Of a stretch of 64,000 nt of DNA, positions 10,040 to 21,849 are shown in pieces. The translations under genes and the position numbers were made by a program. The stretch is from Vandiemenella viatica (Eukaryota; Arthropoda; Insecta; Orthoptera; Morabidae). The stretch is taken from contig CM061914.1 of NCBI GenBank assembly GCA_031002005.1, positions 189,614,685-189,678,684 of the forward strand, written 5' to 3'. The notes below the pieces were generated by a model. That model saw nothing but the letters and a program-made list of their open reading frames with translations, searched no databases and had not been told where the DNA came from. Numbering within the stretch: position 1 is the first letter of the stretch; every line of letters starts with the position of its first letter.

Positions 10040-10535
10040 CGCTTTTCGCCTCTGCTACACAACAAACAACGAATGGAGATGTTCGAGGTTAGGCCCGCTA
10101 TTTAATAACAGTTCTATTTATCTTTACATGCACGAATAAATTAATTGCCAGAACATGAAAAGAATAGTACGTATTAAGTTTAAATCGAAATATTAATTAT
10201 TAGTTGCTTTTTATTGATTAAAATTTGTTCAATATAAATTTTTCTTACACACTCTGGATAGCGATAACGCTGTTACAGTAAGCTACATTGCATCATTTTC
10301 AAGATAATGAATGTTATTTGGCGAAAATTGTACTTAGTCAGCGAAGAAACGAATTGCTCAAATATTGTATTCAACACGTCATTTTTGACGGGCTTGCAAT
10401 ATACTGGAAGGAATGATTTTCCCAAACACTAAAATAAATTTATCAATTGCCTTTAAATGAATATGTTAATTATTTTTTGCTTTTATTACTGATCAGACAT
10501 ATATAATTATTTCCAATAGGTCACATTTAGATCGT
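10040..10535. other. AT-rich unassigned DNA
   Basis: I recognise no gene. A phrase near 10374-10400 (ACGTCATTTTTGACGGGCTT) recurs in altered form near 11872-11892 (CGTCATTTTTAACGGGCTTT), so the same old repeat may flank the transposon between them. Confidence 0.4.
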
Positions 10536-10539
10536 TATA

Positions 10540-11393
10540 CAGGGCGTTCGCCGGAAAACGCTACCCTCCCAGTCTGGTGCCGTCGGCAACTTGCTCGGTA
10601 AGTCGGGGCAGCAGTTTCCGCCACACGGCACCGTGAATCACCGCACTGTTTAACACCTCCGCTGCCCCAACAGTGCAGTGCAGTGACCCTTACATCGTTA
10701 AGAACGGTTTCTTTGCATTGTAGATAGTTTGTGACTTCAGTCTCTTATTAATCAGTGTTGTGAATAAACGTTTCTTTGCGGTTTGGCTGGTTTGGGGCTT
10801 CATACTCTTATTAATCTGTACCGTGTTTGAGTGTGAGTAAAATTATGGTACGTTACAGTTCGCAACAAAGAATATTTCTCTACGATACATATGTGAAGAA
10901 GAAGTCGTTTAAAAAGTGTCGCAGTAAATTTCGTCGCGTATTTCCTGGCGCTTTACTGCCAGCTAAATCAACAATTCTGCGTCTGGTTAAAAAAGTAAGA
11001 GAAACGGGTTCATTTTTTAACAAAAAGAGACTGTCGGTCAACCGTATTCTCACAGAGGAGAAAATTGACGATATCGCTTTTCGACTAGAACAGTCACCCA
11101 AAAAATCATTAAGTCAGTTAGGGCAGCGTGTGTCTCGAAATATGTTCAGAAGATGTGAAATGTGCATTACACAAGAGGGTCAACACTTCCAGCATCTTTT
11201 ATAAGGTAAGCTAATGAATTACGTCACATTTAAATGCTTAGCACACAAGTTTATGAAGTTTATGAAGCGTAATTATTATGAAATAGTCCGCGGCCGACGG
11301 TCGAACAATGCCGGAAACTGAGCGCTCGCTCGCCGGGAGTAGTTTCTTCCTTGTAGCGCTAACAGTGGGTTGCGTTTCCCGGCGAACGCCCTG
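10540..11393 (+). mobile_element. Internally deleted TIR transposon (Tc/mariner-type, TA target)
   Basis: Terminal inverted repeats CAGGGCGTTCGCCGGAAAAC (from 10540) and its near-complement GTTTCCCGGCGAACGCCCTG (ending 11393) match at all but one or two positions. Each is flanked by TA (10538-10539 and 11394-11395). The 854-bp element keeps a transposase N-terminal domain (10845-11204) but is far too short for a whole transposase gene of about 1.1 kb plus its flanks. Terminal style and domain match the elements at 29308-29638 and 49052-49727. Confidence 0.85.
10845..11204 (+). pseudogene. Transposase N-terminal HTH fragment (DUF4817-like)
   Basis: The 119-residue frame starts at the ATG at 10845; an upstream in-frame TTG is less likely. 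Residues 1-50 (MVRYSSQQRIFLYDTYVKKK through AKSTILRLVKKVRETGSF) match the N-terminal helix-turn-helix typical of DUF4817-type transposases of insects. The next 45 residues (LTEEKIDDIAFRLEQSPKKS, LSQLGQRVSR) fit the second helical domain. The last 20 residues do not fit the family and probably follow the deletion junction. No DDE/D catalytic residues remain, so the product could at most bind DNA. Confidence 0.7.
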
Positions 11394-11912
11394 TATAATG
11401 AATGTACTCTTACGCGGGTAACAGCATATAAGAATTTTTTACAGTAGTATTAGTAGAAGTTGTGGCTATATCGAAATGCAGACACATTTTTTTTAGACTA
11501 AATCACGAACAAAAATTTTTTTTTACAATTAATTTAAGCTGCTTTCATAAGCTCCGTGTTACTGAAGTTACGGCTGTTTTATACGGATGGAAGTAGTTCC
11601 ATATTTAACGTGCTGAATGAGTGCTAGACAACGAATAAAATCAGTATCACGCACTATGGCATAAGGTTTTGGAATTCCTAATGTATTTTTAATTTAATTG
11701 GTTCCCTAATTCTGACATCATTGATTCAGTAAAACTTCCGTCTGTATCGCTGTGTAAACTACGACCTAAATATGTACAAATTACAAAATAAAGGTTATCA
11801 TCATTACATAACAACAATTTTATTTGCTTAGACGACCGCAGAGAAATGAATTATCAGAACACTCCGTTAAACGCGTCATTTTTAACGGGCTTTGAGAGTA
11901 GTTTATTGATAA

Positions 11913-12756
11913 CTAGCGGAGTTCCCGGCGTTGCTGGTATAGTGGGCGTACTTTAATCCCTACCCTATTTTTATTCCCACAATGAAAAACATATGTACAA
12001 AGTTTCATAAAATTCACGCCAACTTTTTTTCAGAATTAAAGCAAACCTACATTCACCCGCCCCCTACCAAGAAAGTTTATTTGCACGTACACTATTTTCA
12101 TTGATGCGAAAAGATTCATGTATATCAAGCTTAGTTAATTTTGTTAAGAAATTACATTACTATGCTAGATTATGTTGGAAACTCATATTTGATTCAATTG
12201 CGAAGTGAATGAATATACGTTTTGCTCGAAACACTAGATACTTTTAACTCCGCAGTTTCATCCTATTATACAAATATCAAAAGTGAATACGGAATAATAT
12301 TATCGTAAACAGAAGTCTAAAGCTTATGGCTAAAGACATTGTCCAGAGATCGTGCTTAAAGAAAATCTCTGTGCTTTTTACGGCTATCTATGGCGTTTAA
12401 AAGTTTAATATCCCGAATTTAAGGAAAGAATACTTCAAGTTTTGTTTAGTGTGCAAAATGGTTATTATTGTAAAGTTATCTTATTGCTTTCATTAAAGGC
12501 TATGGTGAAAGACATTGTAGTTGTATATTAAGTGCGAAGTATGGAACATCTAATCCTTCCATCTTTGGGATTTTTCATTATACGTTCAGAATTTCATTTA
12601 ATGTTCCTGCGTTATTTAACGTTGAAACATAAGACATGCCAAACAACTGAATTGAGATTCTAAGTTTAAAACGGTGAAAACCCCATCGAAAGCTGCTCCG
12701 TAGTTTCCGAGTTTTTATGAGACCAATATATCCGATTTTCGTTTTATAGATATAGA
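11913..12756 (-). mobile_element. Possible non-autonomous Helitron
   Basis: Read on minus, the element would start TCTATATCTATAAAACG (from 12756). It then has ACTCGGAAACTACGGAGCAG, and ends AACGCCGGGAACTCCGCTAG at 11913. A TC start, a CTAG end preceded by a GC-rich hairpin-prone stretch, and insertion between A and T all fit Helitrons. No Rep/helicase is present in the 844 bp. The hairpin is imperfect, so the assignment is moderate. Confidence 0.5.
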
Positions 12757-13914
12757 TTTATTAGCTTTGTGACATTAGTTGGAATGAGCGTGTGGCGGCT
12801 ATTGGGGAGAGTGATGAAAAACAGACAACAAATTTTTTTTCAACTCGCTTGCATATGAGTAAGGGCAACAAGTTATGGCAGCCCAGTAAAATGGCCGGCT
12901 CATCGCATCTGTTAGGGCAGAACGTCTTGTTTGCGCTGCGCCGTGATGTGTTTATAATGCAGCGCCTGTCGACACCGCGGCAAGCCGCATAAAGTTGTAC
13001 CACTCTAACCTCATTAGGGCAGCATTGTCGGCGAGTTCCTTAACAAGAGCTCGGCTTTAAAACTGTTCGCCGCGATAGGAAATAAACTCTGCATTCAGAG
13101 ATGCCCATTGGCTGGCCCATTGGCTGGCCGCTTGTCACGTGCCGCACGGTAGAGACGCCATGCGGTGGAAATATGAATCTCGTTAGTAAAACGCCAGCGA
13201 GGCATTCAAGTCTAGAAAGCAGTATTTATTTATTTATTCATCAATCTTGTTCCATGGATCCCTGCCGAGGAAGGACCTCGGGATGTGAAACGTGTCATGG
13301 TCAATATACATATACACAATATGAGTAATAATCATAGCGAAAGCAATTTTATCTTACAAAGACGAATAAAAAGAATAAAAATAAACATCAATTTTTACAA
13401 CTGAATTTTATAAAAGGTCATATCGAATACAATTAAGAGGTTAGTGTCCACTAAGAATAAATCGGACGCATAGCAATTTTTAATGATTAATCATGCTAAG
13501 GAGATAACAAAAAACAAAATTATTCATTATAAAAGATAAAGATTATTATTATTATTAGAAATTAAATTACACAAAAAAATTAGGCATTCAATCATGTGAC
13601 CGCGAACGCCAATGAGAAAGCATTACGTCACACCACCCGAAACAGCAAAGTTTTTGTTGACACTTCCGTGAAACAGAACTTGGTAAATGATTTGTTTGTA
13701 GGAACTTTTGTCACGTTAATACAGTTGTTCTCAGTTATACGCTGAAAGACAAGTGTAATTCGGTATGGAACCAGGATTTAGCAAAGCAAACAGTAGCAAT
13801 TTGCCCAAAATTGAGGCCGAAGCACTTGGCAGATTTTTCACGTAAACCAGCGACTTTTGCTCATCGGAATTCCGCAATGTTAAAATTTCGAAGTAAGATA
13901 CACAAGTTTCAGTT
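12757..13914. other. Unassigned DNA left of the LTR element
   Basis: I recognise no gene. There is a small tandem duplication of a GCCCATTGGCTGG unit at about 13102-13130. A LINE-like 3'-end phrase (TTCCATGGATCCCTGCCGAG) sits near 13249-13268, but I cannot assign it. The last 350 bp are AT-rich. Confidence 0.35.
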
Positions 13915-15242
13915 TGTAGTGTCCCTCTCTGTATGTCTTGTAAATTAACTACTTTATAAACAGTTTACTGATTAATACAAAATAAAAGATTGTGGGTGGG
14001 GTTCTCTCCGAGGTGGTCCTTCACATTAATAAAAGTGAAACATGAATTATTAATGAGAAACATACTGATTTTATACATAGAAAGCAAAGTTATTTCGGAA
14101 AAACAATTACTTGAATGGGTAAATGGTTGTTCCCTCTTTGGTACTGGAATTTACAGTTCTTTAATTTTGTTGGAGCTCGTTGTGGTCTCTGTAGACGATT
14201 GCGTTACCGTAATGTTGAGCAGCGCAATGAGAAGAGTCGTGTCGGTGACCCGCGGGGAGGGCTGTGTCGACGACCGCGGCGACGGGGCTTGCAGAGCTGC
14301 GTCGTGTTTCGGCAGGCCAGGTAGTCGACCCGCTGAGCGAAGGGTGGAGTGGCGTCTGGAGTCTCTCCTCCGCGACAGCCGGCAGCTCGTCCTCGACCCT
14401 GGGGACCTCAGCAATGTGTCCTCAGTAGCGCAGATCGCCCGCTGCTGTCTGCTCGCGTCGAACCAGAGTCCCTCTCGTCCAGTCTCCGCCGGTCCGACAT
14501 CAAGTGTCCTCCTCCGTCCATTCTGCCTTCCTCGTAGACTCGCCATGGGCGGAGTTCGTTCCTCTTCTCTCTCCCGATTGGTCGAATATATAATAATAAA
14601 AAAAAAAAATATCAGCAACCAGCGAGAATGAATTCCATTGGCTGGGATAACCCCACCACCAGCGTCATTTTCTTGGTAGGTCACCCCCCTCCATATAACC
14701 ATAGTCTCTGTGGGCTGCACTTCTTAAGAACAAACAGTTTATTGTTAAAGAATGTTTCTTCGCCAGCGACGTCTGCGAAATGTCTGACAGCTCGGCTGGA
14801 ACATTTTATGATTGGGGCTCTCAAAGAAACCTTTCATTCGTCGAACATCCACACAGGGGAGCTCACAATGTAACACTGTGTCCATTGTTTTAAACAAACA
14901 TCTACTATATCCGAGAAGGTCTCCATCACTTCAGTAAATTAATGCCCCAAAACACTCGGTAACACAAGGGAAGTCTGTTATTTTGAACGTCAACCAGACC
15001 TCAATAAAGTACATTCTTTATTACTCACTAGCCTGTCCACTAGGTTACAACCATTATCCTTTCTATGACAAGTAATAATATTAAACATTCCTCATGATAA
15101 CCTTGTCGGTCGAGAACCGGACTCAAATCAAATGATATGAACTTATGTAAATTAAATACATTATGGTAATAACACTACTGGATCTAACAACAACATTTCT
15201 TGTTACTGATAAATAATGAGATCTACAGAATGGGACATCTCA
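13915..15242 (-). repeat. 3' LTR (element reads on minus)
   Basis: This 1328-bp repeat starts TGTAGTGTCCC and ends GGGACATCTCA on the plus strand. It differs from the right LTR by a 9-bp insertion near 18845, two single-base length differences and a few substitutions. A GC-rich island (about 14200-14560) sits inside otherwise AT-rich sequence and opens long frames on both strands. Those frames are identical in both LTRs and have no family motif, so I treat them as chance. Confidence 0.92.
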
Positions 15243-15257
15243 TTTACCCACGTTCCC
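15243..15257 (-). promoter_or_regulatory. Candidate polypurine tract
   Basis: On the minus strand, the 15 bases just before the 3' LTR read GGGAACGTGGGTAAA, 13 of 15 purines. The position is right for the plus-strand primer, but the tract is shorter and less pure than usual. Confidence 0.4.
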
Positions 15258-16932
15258 GGTTTTTCAAAAATTGCTTTATCAATTTTTGAAAGTTCTTGAT
15301 TCTTTATTAAAATATTCCTCTTAAAAAATACTACAATGCGAATCTAAACATTCCCGAACATGATACTAGTGTTTATTCATCTAGCGGGGTGAATCGTCTG
15401 TCATTAGCTCAGGTTTGTCACACATTCATACCACAATATTGCTATAGATCTAAATCTACTTAAATAAAACACATAGTTAAGTTCTTACCTATTCTAAATA
15501 TGAACTTATTCTATAAAATTAAATGATCTTTGTTCATTCCTTTCAACAACGCTACAGAAACAGTTCAACGCTATTTCAGTAAACATTAACGTGAGTGCAG
15601 ATAAGATGAAATGACTACCATTTCTAAAAACTCAACTTTAGCGATAAATATCCTTAAGAAATCGTTTTCTGTCTTTGCAATATATTTTTAGACGTGAAAC
15701 TTGATCTCACACGAAAAGGGGAATTAGTTAGCTAGCATGCAATTACTCCACTAGTTAAGCATCATATTTTTTACGTCCACGGTACATTAATTAGACACAC
15801 TTTGCGAAGCGCTAGACGTAGAACTGCGTATTTGCGTATTCCTGTCTGACTGTAACACTTACTGTATCTCAGCTATCAACATAATGCGACTTTCCATTCG
15901 CAAATTAATTCTCTCTCACTCAGAGAATTCATGACATTTATCGTCATTACAAAGTGAAACGAAAGGTATCAACCTTCGTTCATTCAAGCAACACAGAACG
16001 CTAGAAATGCACAACGCTCTCTAATCATGGTCTTACCTTATTTGCCATGTAGAACATGCTGAAGGCATCTAGACCTAAACGTCCGTAGCTTACTCAATTA
16101 CATTTCACCATTTTTTTTATTACCATGGGCAAGTAAATCAGACACAGGAAACATGTACGCTTTGCTCAGTTCTAAATCCTACTCTCCGTTTTATACCGCA
16201 TTTTACTTCGCTCGTCATAATACTCTCGATTATTATTCACTGCTACTAGCTTTGGTGTTGTCATATAAATTATTTATTAATCTACTTCCTTTCCCTGCAT
16301 GTCTTGCAAATTTAAATGACTGATTGACCTTGTTAACCACTCGCCTTTTTTACAATACTGCAACTAATTTCTGGAATTACACGATTCAAATCCCTAATCC
16401 GTGAACAATATTAATTCACAAAACTGTTATGCTACTGTGCAGTACTGTCCTTTGAACACATGATTAACGTTAGAGGAAGTTGTTTCTTTGAACAGAAAAT
16501 CTTTTTAAAGATCATCCCACTATCTCTGTTTACTGAATTTTATTACCGGAATTAAACATCGGCTTCCTCTATTGTCTCCCAGAAAAGCAATTCCTTCCCT
16601 CTTATATATGGATAAGGCATTCATTAAAACCTACTGGAAATATGTAAAACTACAAACGAGACAATATACAGCTAATTTGCATATGCAGCAATTTTATTCC
16701 TTTACCAAAGTACAATTAAATATATTTAAATTATCTGCATCTTAAGTACAGGGAAATTTAATGTCACTCACTTTCGAGTATATTCCCACTAACTACCTAG
16801 AATAAACCTAAACTTAATATCCTTACTGATCAATCACATACATTCATGTAGCAAGGCCACATGTACGAGCTCAAAACATCATGAATCACCAGATCATATT
16901 TTCCAGGTGCACAAAACCAAGGAATCTTGATT
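15258..16932 (-). other. Non-coding interior of the LTR element
   Basis: About 1.7 kb of AT-rich DNA occupies the place where pol would be expected. I find no frame with protease, RT or integrase motifs on either strand. Confidence 0.6.
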
Positions 16933-18054
16933 CTACAACCTCTTTAATCTACCATGAACTACCTGAAACCATTTCTCACATTCTGAGACTCTTCCGCCAG
17001 AAGTATTTCCACATCCGGACACACTGTGCCAAACAGAAAAATTTTCGGACCTCTTACTGATTTTCCTACATTTTTGCAATTTCAATAGCATTGAAATAAC
17101 CTTGCAACAAGCGAATGCGTGTAAAAATTCTGACTGTTCGGTTTGTTGGACAACATGAACACGGAAAAACTCGCATTCAGAGATTTTTCCATCCACGCTT
17201 ACACAAGGTGATTCCTTATGATTCAAAGAATTTTGTTTGCCTGTTCGGCTCGCAAACGAAATCATGGATACAGCAGGTGTCATCGCATTTTCCACTAAAT
17301 TTACATACTGCGAGTCTTTTCTTTCTCTCCCAAAAACCAATACTTTACTTGCTAGAAGAAACCCTTTCTTTGATACGAATGCAACACTAATGTAATCCTG
17401 ATTAACCATTTTTCTCGATTTCATCACAATCTTCGGATTACTATACACAGTTGGGATAACTGCACTGACTTTGGCAAACGATTCGCTCGTGACAAGAATG
17501 AGAGTGTCTGTCTGCTGACATTCACATTCAATGCCTGTTTCTAGTGATTGAGCGTCGTAATTCTCCGCTTCCCGAAAGCTTTCTTCTCCGATGCCTGCAC
17601 AAATTGAGTCTGTATTCTCAAAATTGTTTATTTCCTTAGTGAAACTTGAAACTTCTTCCCTCACTATTGACCGAACCTCCGACTTCAAATCTGCTTTCAA
17701 CTCAGCAAACTCTCCTCTGACAGTTTTCATTTGAGAAGTCATTTTACCTAATTTTTGATCAATTGCGTCACACCGCGAATCTATTCCTTCCAATCGCGAA
17801 TCTACCCTTTCCATTTGTGACTTGAATTCTGTGCGAAAATCATCCATTTGTGATTTTATTTCGGACTGCATGCCTCTCAAAAACTCCATTATTGATCCCA
17901 AACTTATCGGTTGGCATTCAGCAACAGTTTCTTCCCGTGAATTTAAGTTATCGGTTGGTAATAACGAATCTACAACTTCGTGTATTTCTGATTGATCAAC
18001 CGGTTCGACTCCAACACTTGTCCCCGGTAACACAGAATTTTCCTCGGCATTCAT
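16933..18054 (-). CDS. Gag-like coiled-coil protein of the LTR element
   Basis: The open frame reaches up to 18159, but the ATG at 18054 (MNAEENSVLPGTSVGVEPVD) is the more likely start, giving 373 residues. Roughly residues 55-150 form a charged heptad-rich coiled coil: SIMEFLRGMQSEIKSQMDDF, VDSRLEGIDSRCDAIDQKLG, ELKADLKSEVRSIVREEV. Such coiled coils are common near the N-terminus of Gypsy-type Gag. The C-terminal half is Cys-containing but has no CX2CX4HX4C zinc knuckle, and no protease follows. It is the only ORF between the primer-binding site and the 3' LTR, and it is unbroken. It might instead be an unrelated acquired ORF; I recognise no closer family. Confidence 0.6.
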   Translation of the reverse strand: MNAEENSVLPGTSVGVEPVDQSEIHEVVDSLLPTDNLNSREETVAECQPISLGSIMEFLRGMQSEIKSQMDDFRTEFKSQMERVDSRLEGIDSRCDAIDQKLGKMTSQMKTVRGEFAELKADLKSEVRSIVREEVSSFTKEINNFENTDSICAGIGEESFREAENYDAQSLETGIECECQQTDTLILVTSESFAKVSAVIPTVYSNPKIVMKSRKMVNQDYISVAFVSKKGFLLASKVLVFGRERKDSQYVNLVENAMTPAVSMISFASRTGKQNSLNHKESPCVSVDGKISECEFFRVHVVQQTEQSEFLHAFACCKVISMLLKLQKCRKISKRSENFSVWHSVSGCGNTSGGRVSECEKWFQVVHGRLKRL

Positions 18055-18159
18055 ATTGATGATCCTATTCCTTAATCGCATTAATGTAAACATGGACTTC
18101 AAAATAATACAGAATTTATCACAACAAGCAATGAAATTTAACACAGCAACAGAAAACAC

Positions 18160-18664
18160 GGCTCATATACGAAACAATTGTAATCAATCCGGCATACCAT
18201 AAGAAATGACAACATAACCCCACGTCAAATCACAATAAAGCAAGACAAACGAATGAAACAACGCCGCATTGCAACGAACATACCACAACAAATTTCAATG
18301 AAACCAATATACCATCAGAAAACTCAATACATTAAGACACAACAAAATGTGATAAAACAAACGAAATAATTGACACAACATCTGAACACCGGACGGCATT
18401 AAGCTGAAGCTGGAAAGAAAATACACACTGTATATTCTACAAGCTCCACAAAAGGAAAACAAACAGAAAATACAAGAAACACAAATCATTCACTCCGCCA
18501 AGACAGAAGTTCACCTGCTTCGCCATCTGAAATTAGCTGACATGCATATCCAAGCATTAACTAAATATCTCATGAAGTGAGAAAAATTAAACTAAACAAA
18601 ACAAGCTCCAATAAAAATTTTGAATTCAACTTGAGGGTTAAAATGTGAATTTTGACCATCGGAA
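18160..18664 (-). other. 5' leader of the LTR element
   Basis: About 500 bp lie between the primer-binding site and gag. The stretch is A-rich on the plus strand with no frame of note. A packaging signal could lie here but none can be seen. Confidence 0.5.
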
Positions 18665-18682
18665 GCCACGAGTTGGGCGCCA
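18665..18682 (-). promoter_or_regulatory. tRNA primer-binding site
   Basis: On minus, four bases after the 5' LTR, the sequence reads TGGCGCCCAACTCGTGGC. The first 11 bases equal the site used with tRNA-Lys(CUU) primers (TGGCGCCCAAC); the rest diverges from it. It fixes the element's orientation. Confidence 0.75.
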
Positions 18683-18686
18683 ATTA

Positions 18687-20025
18687 TGTAGTGTCCCGCT
18701 CTGTATGTCTTGTAAATTAACTACTTTATAAACAGTTTACTGATTAATACAAAATAAATGATTGTGGGTGGGGTTCTCTTCCGAGGTGGTCCTTCACATT
18801 AATAAAAGTGAAACATGAATTATTAATGAGAAACATACTGATTTTATTGATTTTATACATAGAAAGCAAAGTTATTTCGGAAAAACAATTACTTGAATGG
18901 GTAAATGGTTGTTCCCTCTTTGGTACTGGAATTTACAGTTCTTTAATTTTGTTGGAGCTCGTTGTGGTCTCTGTAGACGATTGCGTTACCGTAATGTTGA
19001 GCAGCGCAATGAGAAGAGTCGTGTCGGTGACCCGCGGGGAGGGCTGTGTCGACGACCGCGGCGACGGGGCTTGCAGAGCTGCGTCGTGTTTCGGCAGGCC
19101 AGGTAGTCGACCCGCTGAGCGAAGGGTGGAGTGGCGTCTGGAGTCTCTCCTCCGCGACAGCCGGCAGCTCGTCCTCGACCCTGGGGACCTCAGCAATGTG
19201 TCCTCAGTAGCGCAGATCGCCCGCTGCTGTCTGCTCGCGTCGAACCAGAGTCCCTCTCGTCCAGTCTCCGCCGGTCCGACATCAAGTGTCCTCCTCCGTC
19301 CATTCTGCCTTCCTCGTAGACTCGCCATGGGCGGAGTTCGTTCCTCTTCTCTCTCCCGATTGGTCGAATATATAATAATAAAAAAAAAAAAATATCAGCA
19401 ACCAGCGAGAATGAATTCCATTGGCTGGGATAACCCCACCACCAGCGTCATTTTCTTGGTAGGTCACCCCCCTCCATATAACCATAGTCTCTGTGGGCTG
19501 CACTTCTTAAGAACAAACAGTTTATTGTTAAAGAATGTTTCTTCGCCAGCGACGTCTGCGAAATGTCTGACAGCTCGGCTGGAACATTTTATGATTGGGG
19601 CTCTCAAAGAAACCTTTCATTCGTCGAACATCCACACAGGGGAGCTCACAATGTAACACTGTGTCCATTGTTTTAAACAAACATCTACTATATCCGAGAA
19701 GGTCTCCATCACTTCAGTAAATTAATGCCCCAAAACACTCGGTAACACAAGGGAAGTCTGTTATTTTGAACGTCAACCAGACCTCAATAAAGTACATTCT
19801 TTATTACTCACTAGCATGTCCACTAGGTTACAACCATTATCCTTTCTATGACAAGTAATAATATTAAACATTCCTCATGATAACCTTGTCGGTCGAGAAC
19901 CGGACTCAAATCAAATGATATGAACTTATGTAAATTAAATACATTATGGTAATAACACTACTGGATCTAACAACAACATTTCTTGTTACTGATAAATAAT
20001 GAGATCTACAGAATGGGACATCTCA
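18687..20025 (-). repeat. 5' LTR (element reads on minus)
   Basis: This 1339-bp repeat is nearly identical to 13915-15242. On minus it starts TGAGATGTCCC and ends GGGACACTACA. It should hold the promoter, though no clear TATA box or initiator could be picked out. Confidence 0.92.
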
Positions 20026-20059
20026 AGTTATACATTATAAGCTTAAATAGCATGATTTC

Positions 20060-20600
20060 AGTTTCGTAAACAATAACCTATTGCTTAGACATACGTTTTG
20101 TAAATTAATTGATACTGGTATGAGGATATTGATGTAAAGTATTAACCCATTTTTCAACCTTAGTCAACTAGCCAATTGTTTTGTTGAAATTCTTGAATGG
20201 TGTAGAAGGAGTTGCCAATAAGATAATAGGTCAGTTTTTCCTTAAGAATATCTTTACTATCTGCAAACTGTTTTATATTCTTGGAAAGTTTGTTAAATAG
20301 ATCTATCCCAGAATAATTAACTCCTCTTTGTACTAATCACAGTGATTTCTGTGTTTTCTGCAAATTATTCCTATTTCTTGTATTGAAATTGTGTACCTGT
20401 TAATTAGATGTAAACAGGTTAAAATGTTTTATAAGAAAGAACATGAGAGAAGATATATATACTGACAAGTCATTGTAAGAATATTGAGTTTTTTAAGGAG
20501 TTGTCTGCAAGAAGTTCTTGCCTTTATCTTACTCAATCCTAATAGTTCTTCTAATAGTAGCTTCTAACATTGTGGAACTTTATAAAGAAACCTCTTCGTA
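20060..20600 (-). mobile_element. LINE reverse-transcriptase C-terminal relic
   Basis: On the minus strand the fragment contains IDLFNKLSKNIKQFADSKDI, LKEKLTYYLIGNSFYTIQEF and QQNNWLVD. This resembles the extreme C-terminus of Jockey/CR1-like ORF2 proteins (NKLPxxIKx..FKxxLKxxLxxxxFYTxxEF). Upstream pieces (LNILTMTCQYIY, TISIQEIGIICRKHRNH) are in broken frames. The LTR element ends 35 bp away and may have inserted in this LINE's 3' tail. Confidence 0.6.
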
Positions 20601-21849
20601 GGCACCTGGAGAGAGAAAGTGACCTAGAGATGGACTCAACCGAGAGGTCTCAAAAACAATTGAACTGATTGAGATGGTGTATGACAGTTTAAAAGCACAA
20701 AATGCAGAGGTAATTTTATTTCTTTGCGTGACCTTGGAACGAAGCTACAAATGAAAATCCCTTCGTACAACCTGAACATATAGACGCCACAGATTCTTAA
20801 CACTATACCGTCCAGAAATTGTACACTACATCAAAGATATTGCTTGTTTCTTTTTTCGTTGTGAATTACTCTAAATATATATATATATATATTTTGCTAT
20901 GCCATCTCTAAAGAGACCAAACCTGAATTCGCCAACTACAATTTCGAATTGGCTGAAACTGTGATTTTTCAATACTTCTGAGCATTATGAACAAGCTTTC
21001 ACGAAATTATCATCAGTGCTTTTTTAAGAGGAATTTTGTTGGAATTTTCATTATTTGAAAGTTTCGAATTTGGCTTAAAAACTGCTCCGATAATTTTTTA
21101 CGTTAATATTTATCCATGGATCTCTGGTAATCGAAAAATTTCTCCTCAAACCGCACAGAAGGTCATTTAAACTTTCATACAAATTTCTTTTTTTTTCTCT
21201 CTCTCTCTGAAGAGTTTTGTCTGCACTCAATGCGTCATCAGCGATCGAGCTTGTGATGAAATGTTTTTTGTAAATGTTGAAAACACATTTGAATACCTAT
21301 AAACTACAATACTCAAATAGCATAAATAGCAAATCGACTTCTGCAATCTACCTCCATAGTATTGTACCATCATTTCTGGAATGATTAGTCCCTTGAAACG
21401 CAGTCTGTTGTCTTCTTTTCTTACAATTGCAGTAATATATCATTCCGAGTTCGTACTTCTGCTGAATCAGTCTGCCGTCTTTATCTGGATGTCACCAAGA
21501 CAGTACTCAATCCTCCTCTAATTCGCTGTGCTCCGCGTTTGTCTGGTAATTGAGTCGACTTGCAAGTCCCGCGACTGCAGACAAAACAATGGTGCCTCTC
21601 CGCTGAATATAGAACAAAGCATCTCGTGCAGACAACTTAATACTGTTACCTAGATTCTCGCTACGTTGTAATAAGTATCAAAAGCTTTAAAACTATCGTG
21701 GTAATAAGATCTTGTTTCTAATAGTCTCCGGGAAAAAATTAGTTTAATTTGATTTAGTTGCAATGTAACATATGTTCCAGTGATAATTCCTTCACACACC
21801 TGTTTTTCCAGTTGGCCATCGTTTTATTAATTTTTTATTTGATTCGGAA
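20601..21849. other. Unassigned DNA with simple repeats
   Basis: No gene is recognised. There is a (TA)n run at 20876-20892 and a T/CT run near 21186-21210. Confidence 0.4.
21214..21246 (-). other. Very decayed hammerhead-like segment
   Basis: On minus, GAUCG-CUGAUGA-CGCAUUGAGUGC is followed by AGACAAAAC, where a hammerhead would have GAAAC. It resembles the motif at 51580-51622 but lacks the GAAA core, so it would not be active. Confidence 0.25.

Larger units (their letters stand above)
13911..20029 (-). mobile_element. Complete non-autonomous LTR retrotransposon with 4-bp TSD
   Basis: Two long direct repeats (13915-15242 and 18687-20025) bracket a 3.4-kb interior. Outside them the same four bases AGTT occur at 13911-13914 and 20026-20029, a target duplication of Gypsy size. 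LTRs read TG...CA on either strand. A primer-binding site next to the right LTR and a gag-like ORF on the minus strand show that the element is oriented right to left. There is no protease, reverse transcriptase, RNase H or integrase: the 1.7 kb between gag and the 3' LTR is non-coding. The near-identical LTRs suggest recent insertion, which would need a helper element. Confidence 0.92.

Noticed and set aside
13990..14631. A 213-codon plus-strand frame, with a 282-codon counterpart at 18808-19656, looked like a duplicated gene
   Set aside because: Both lie wholly inside the LTRs of one retrotransposon, on the strand opposite to its gag, in a GC-rich island that opens frames on both strands. 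They carry no family motif.
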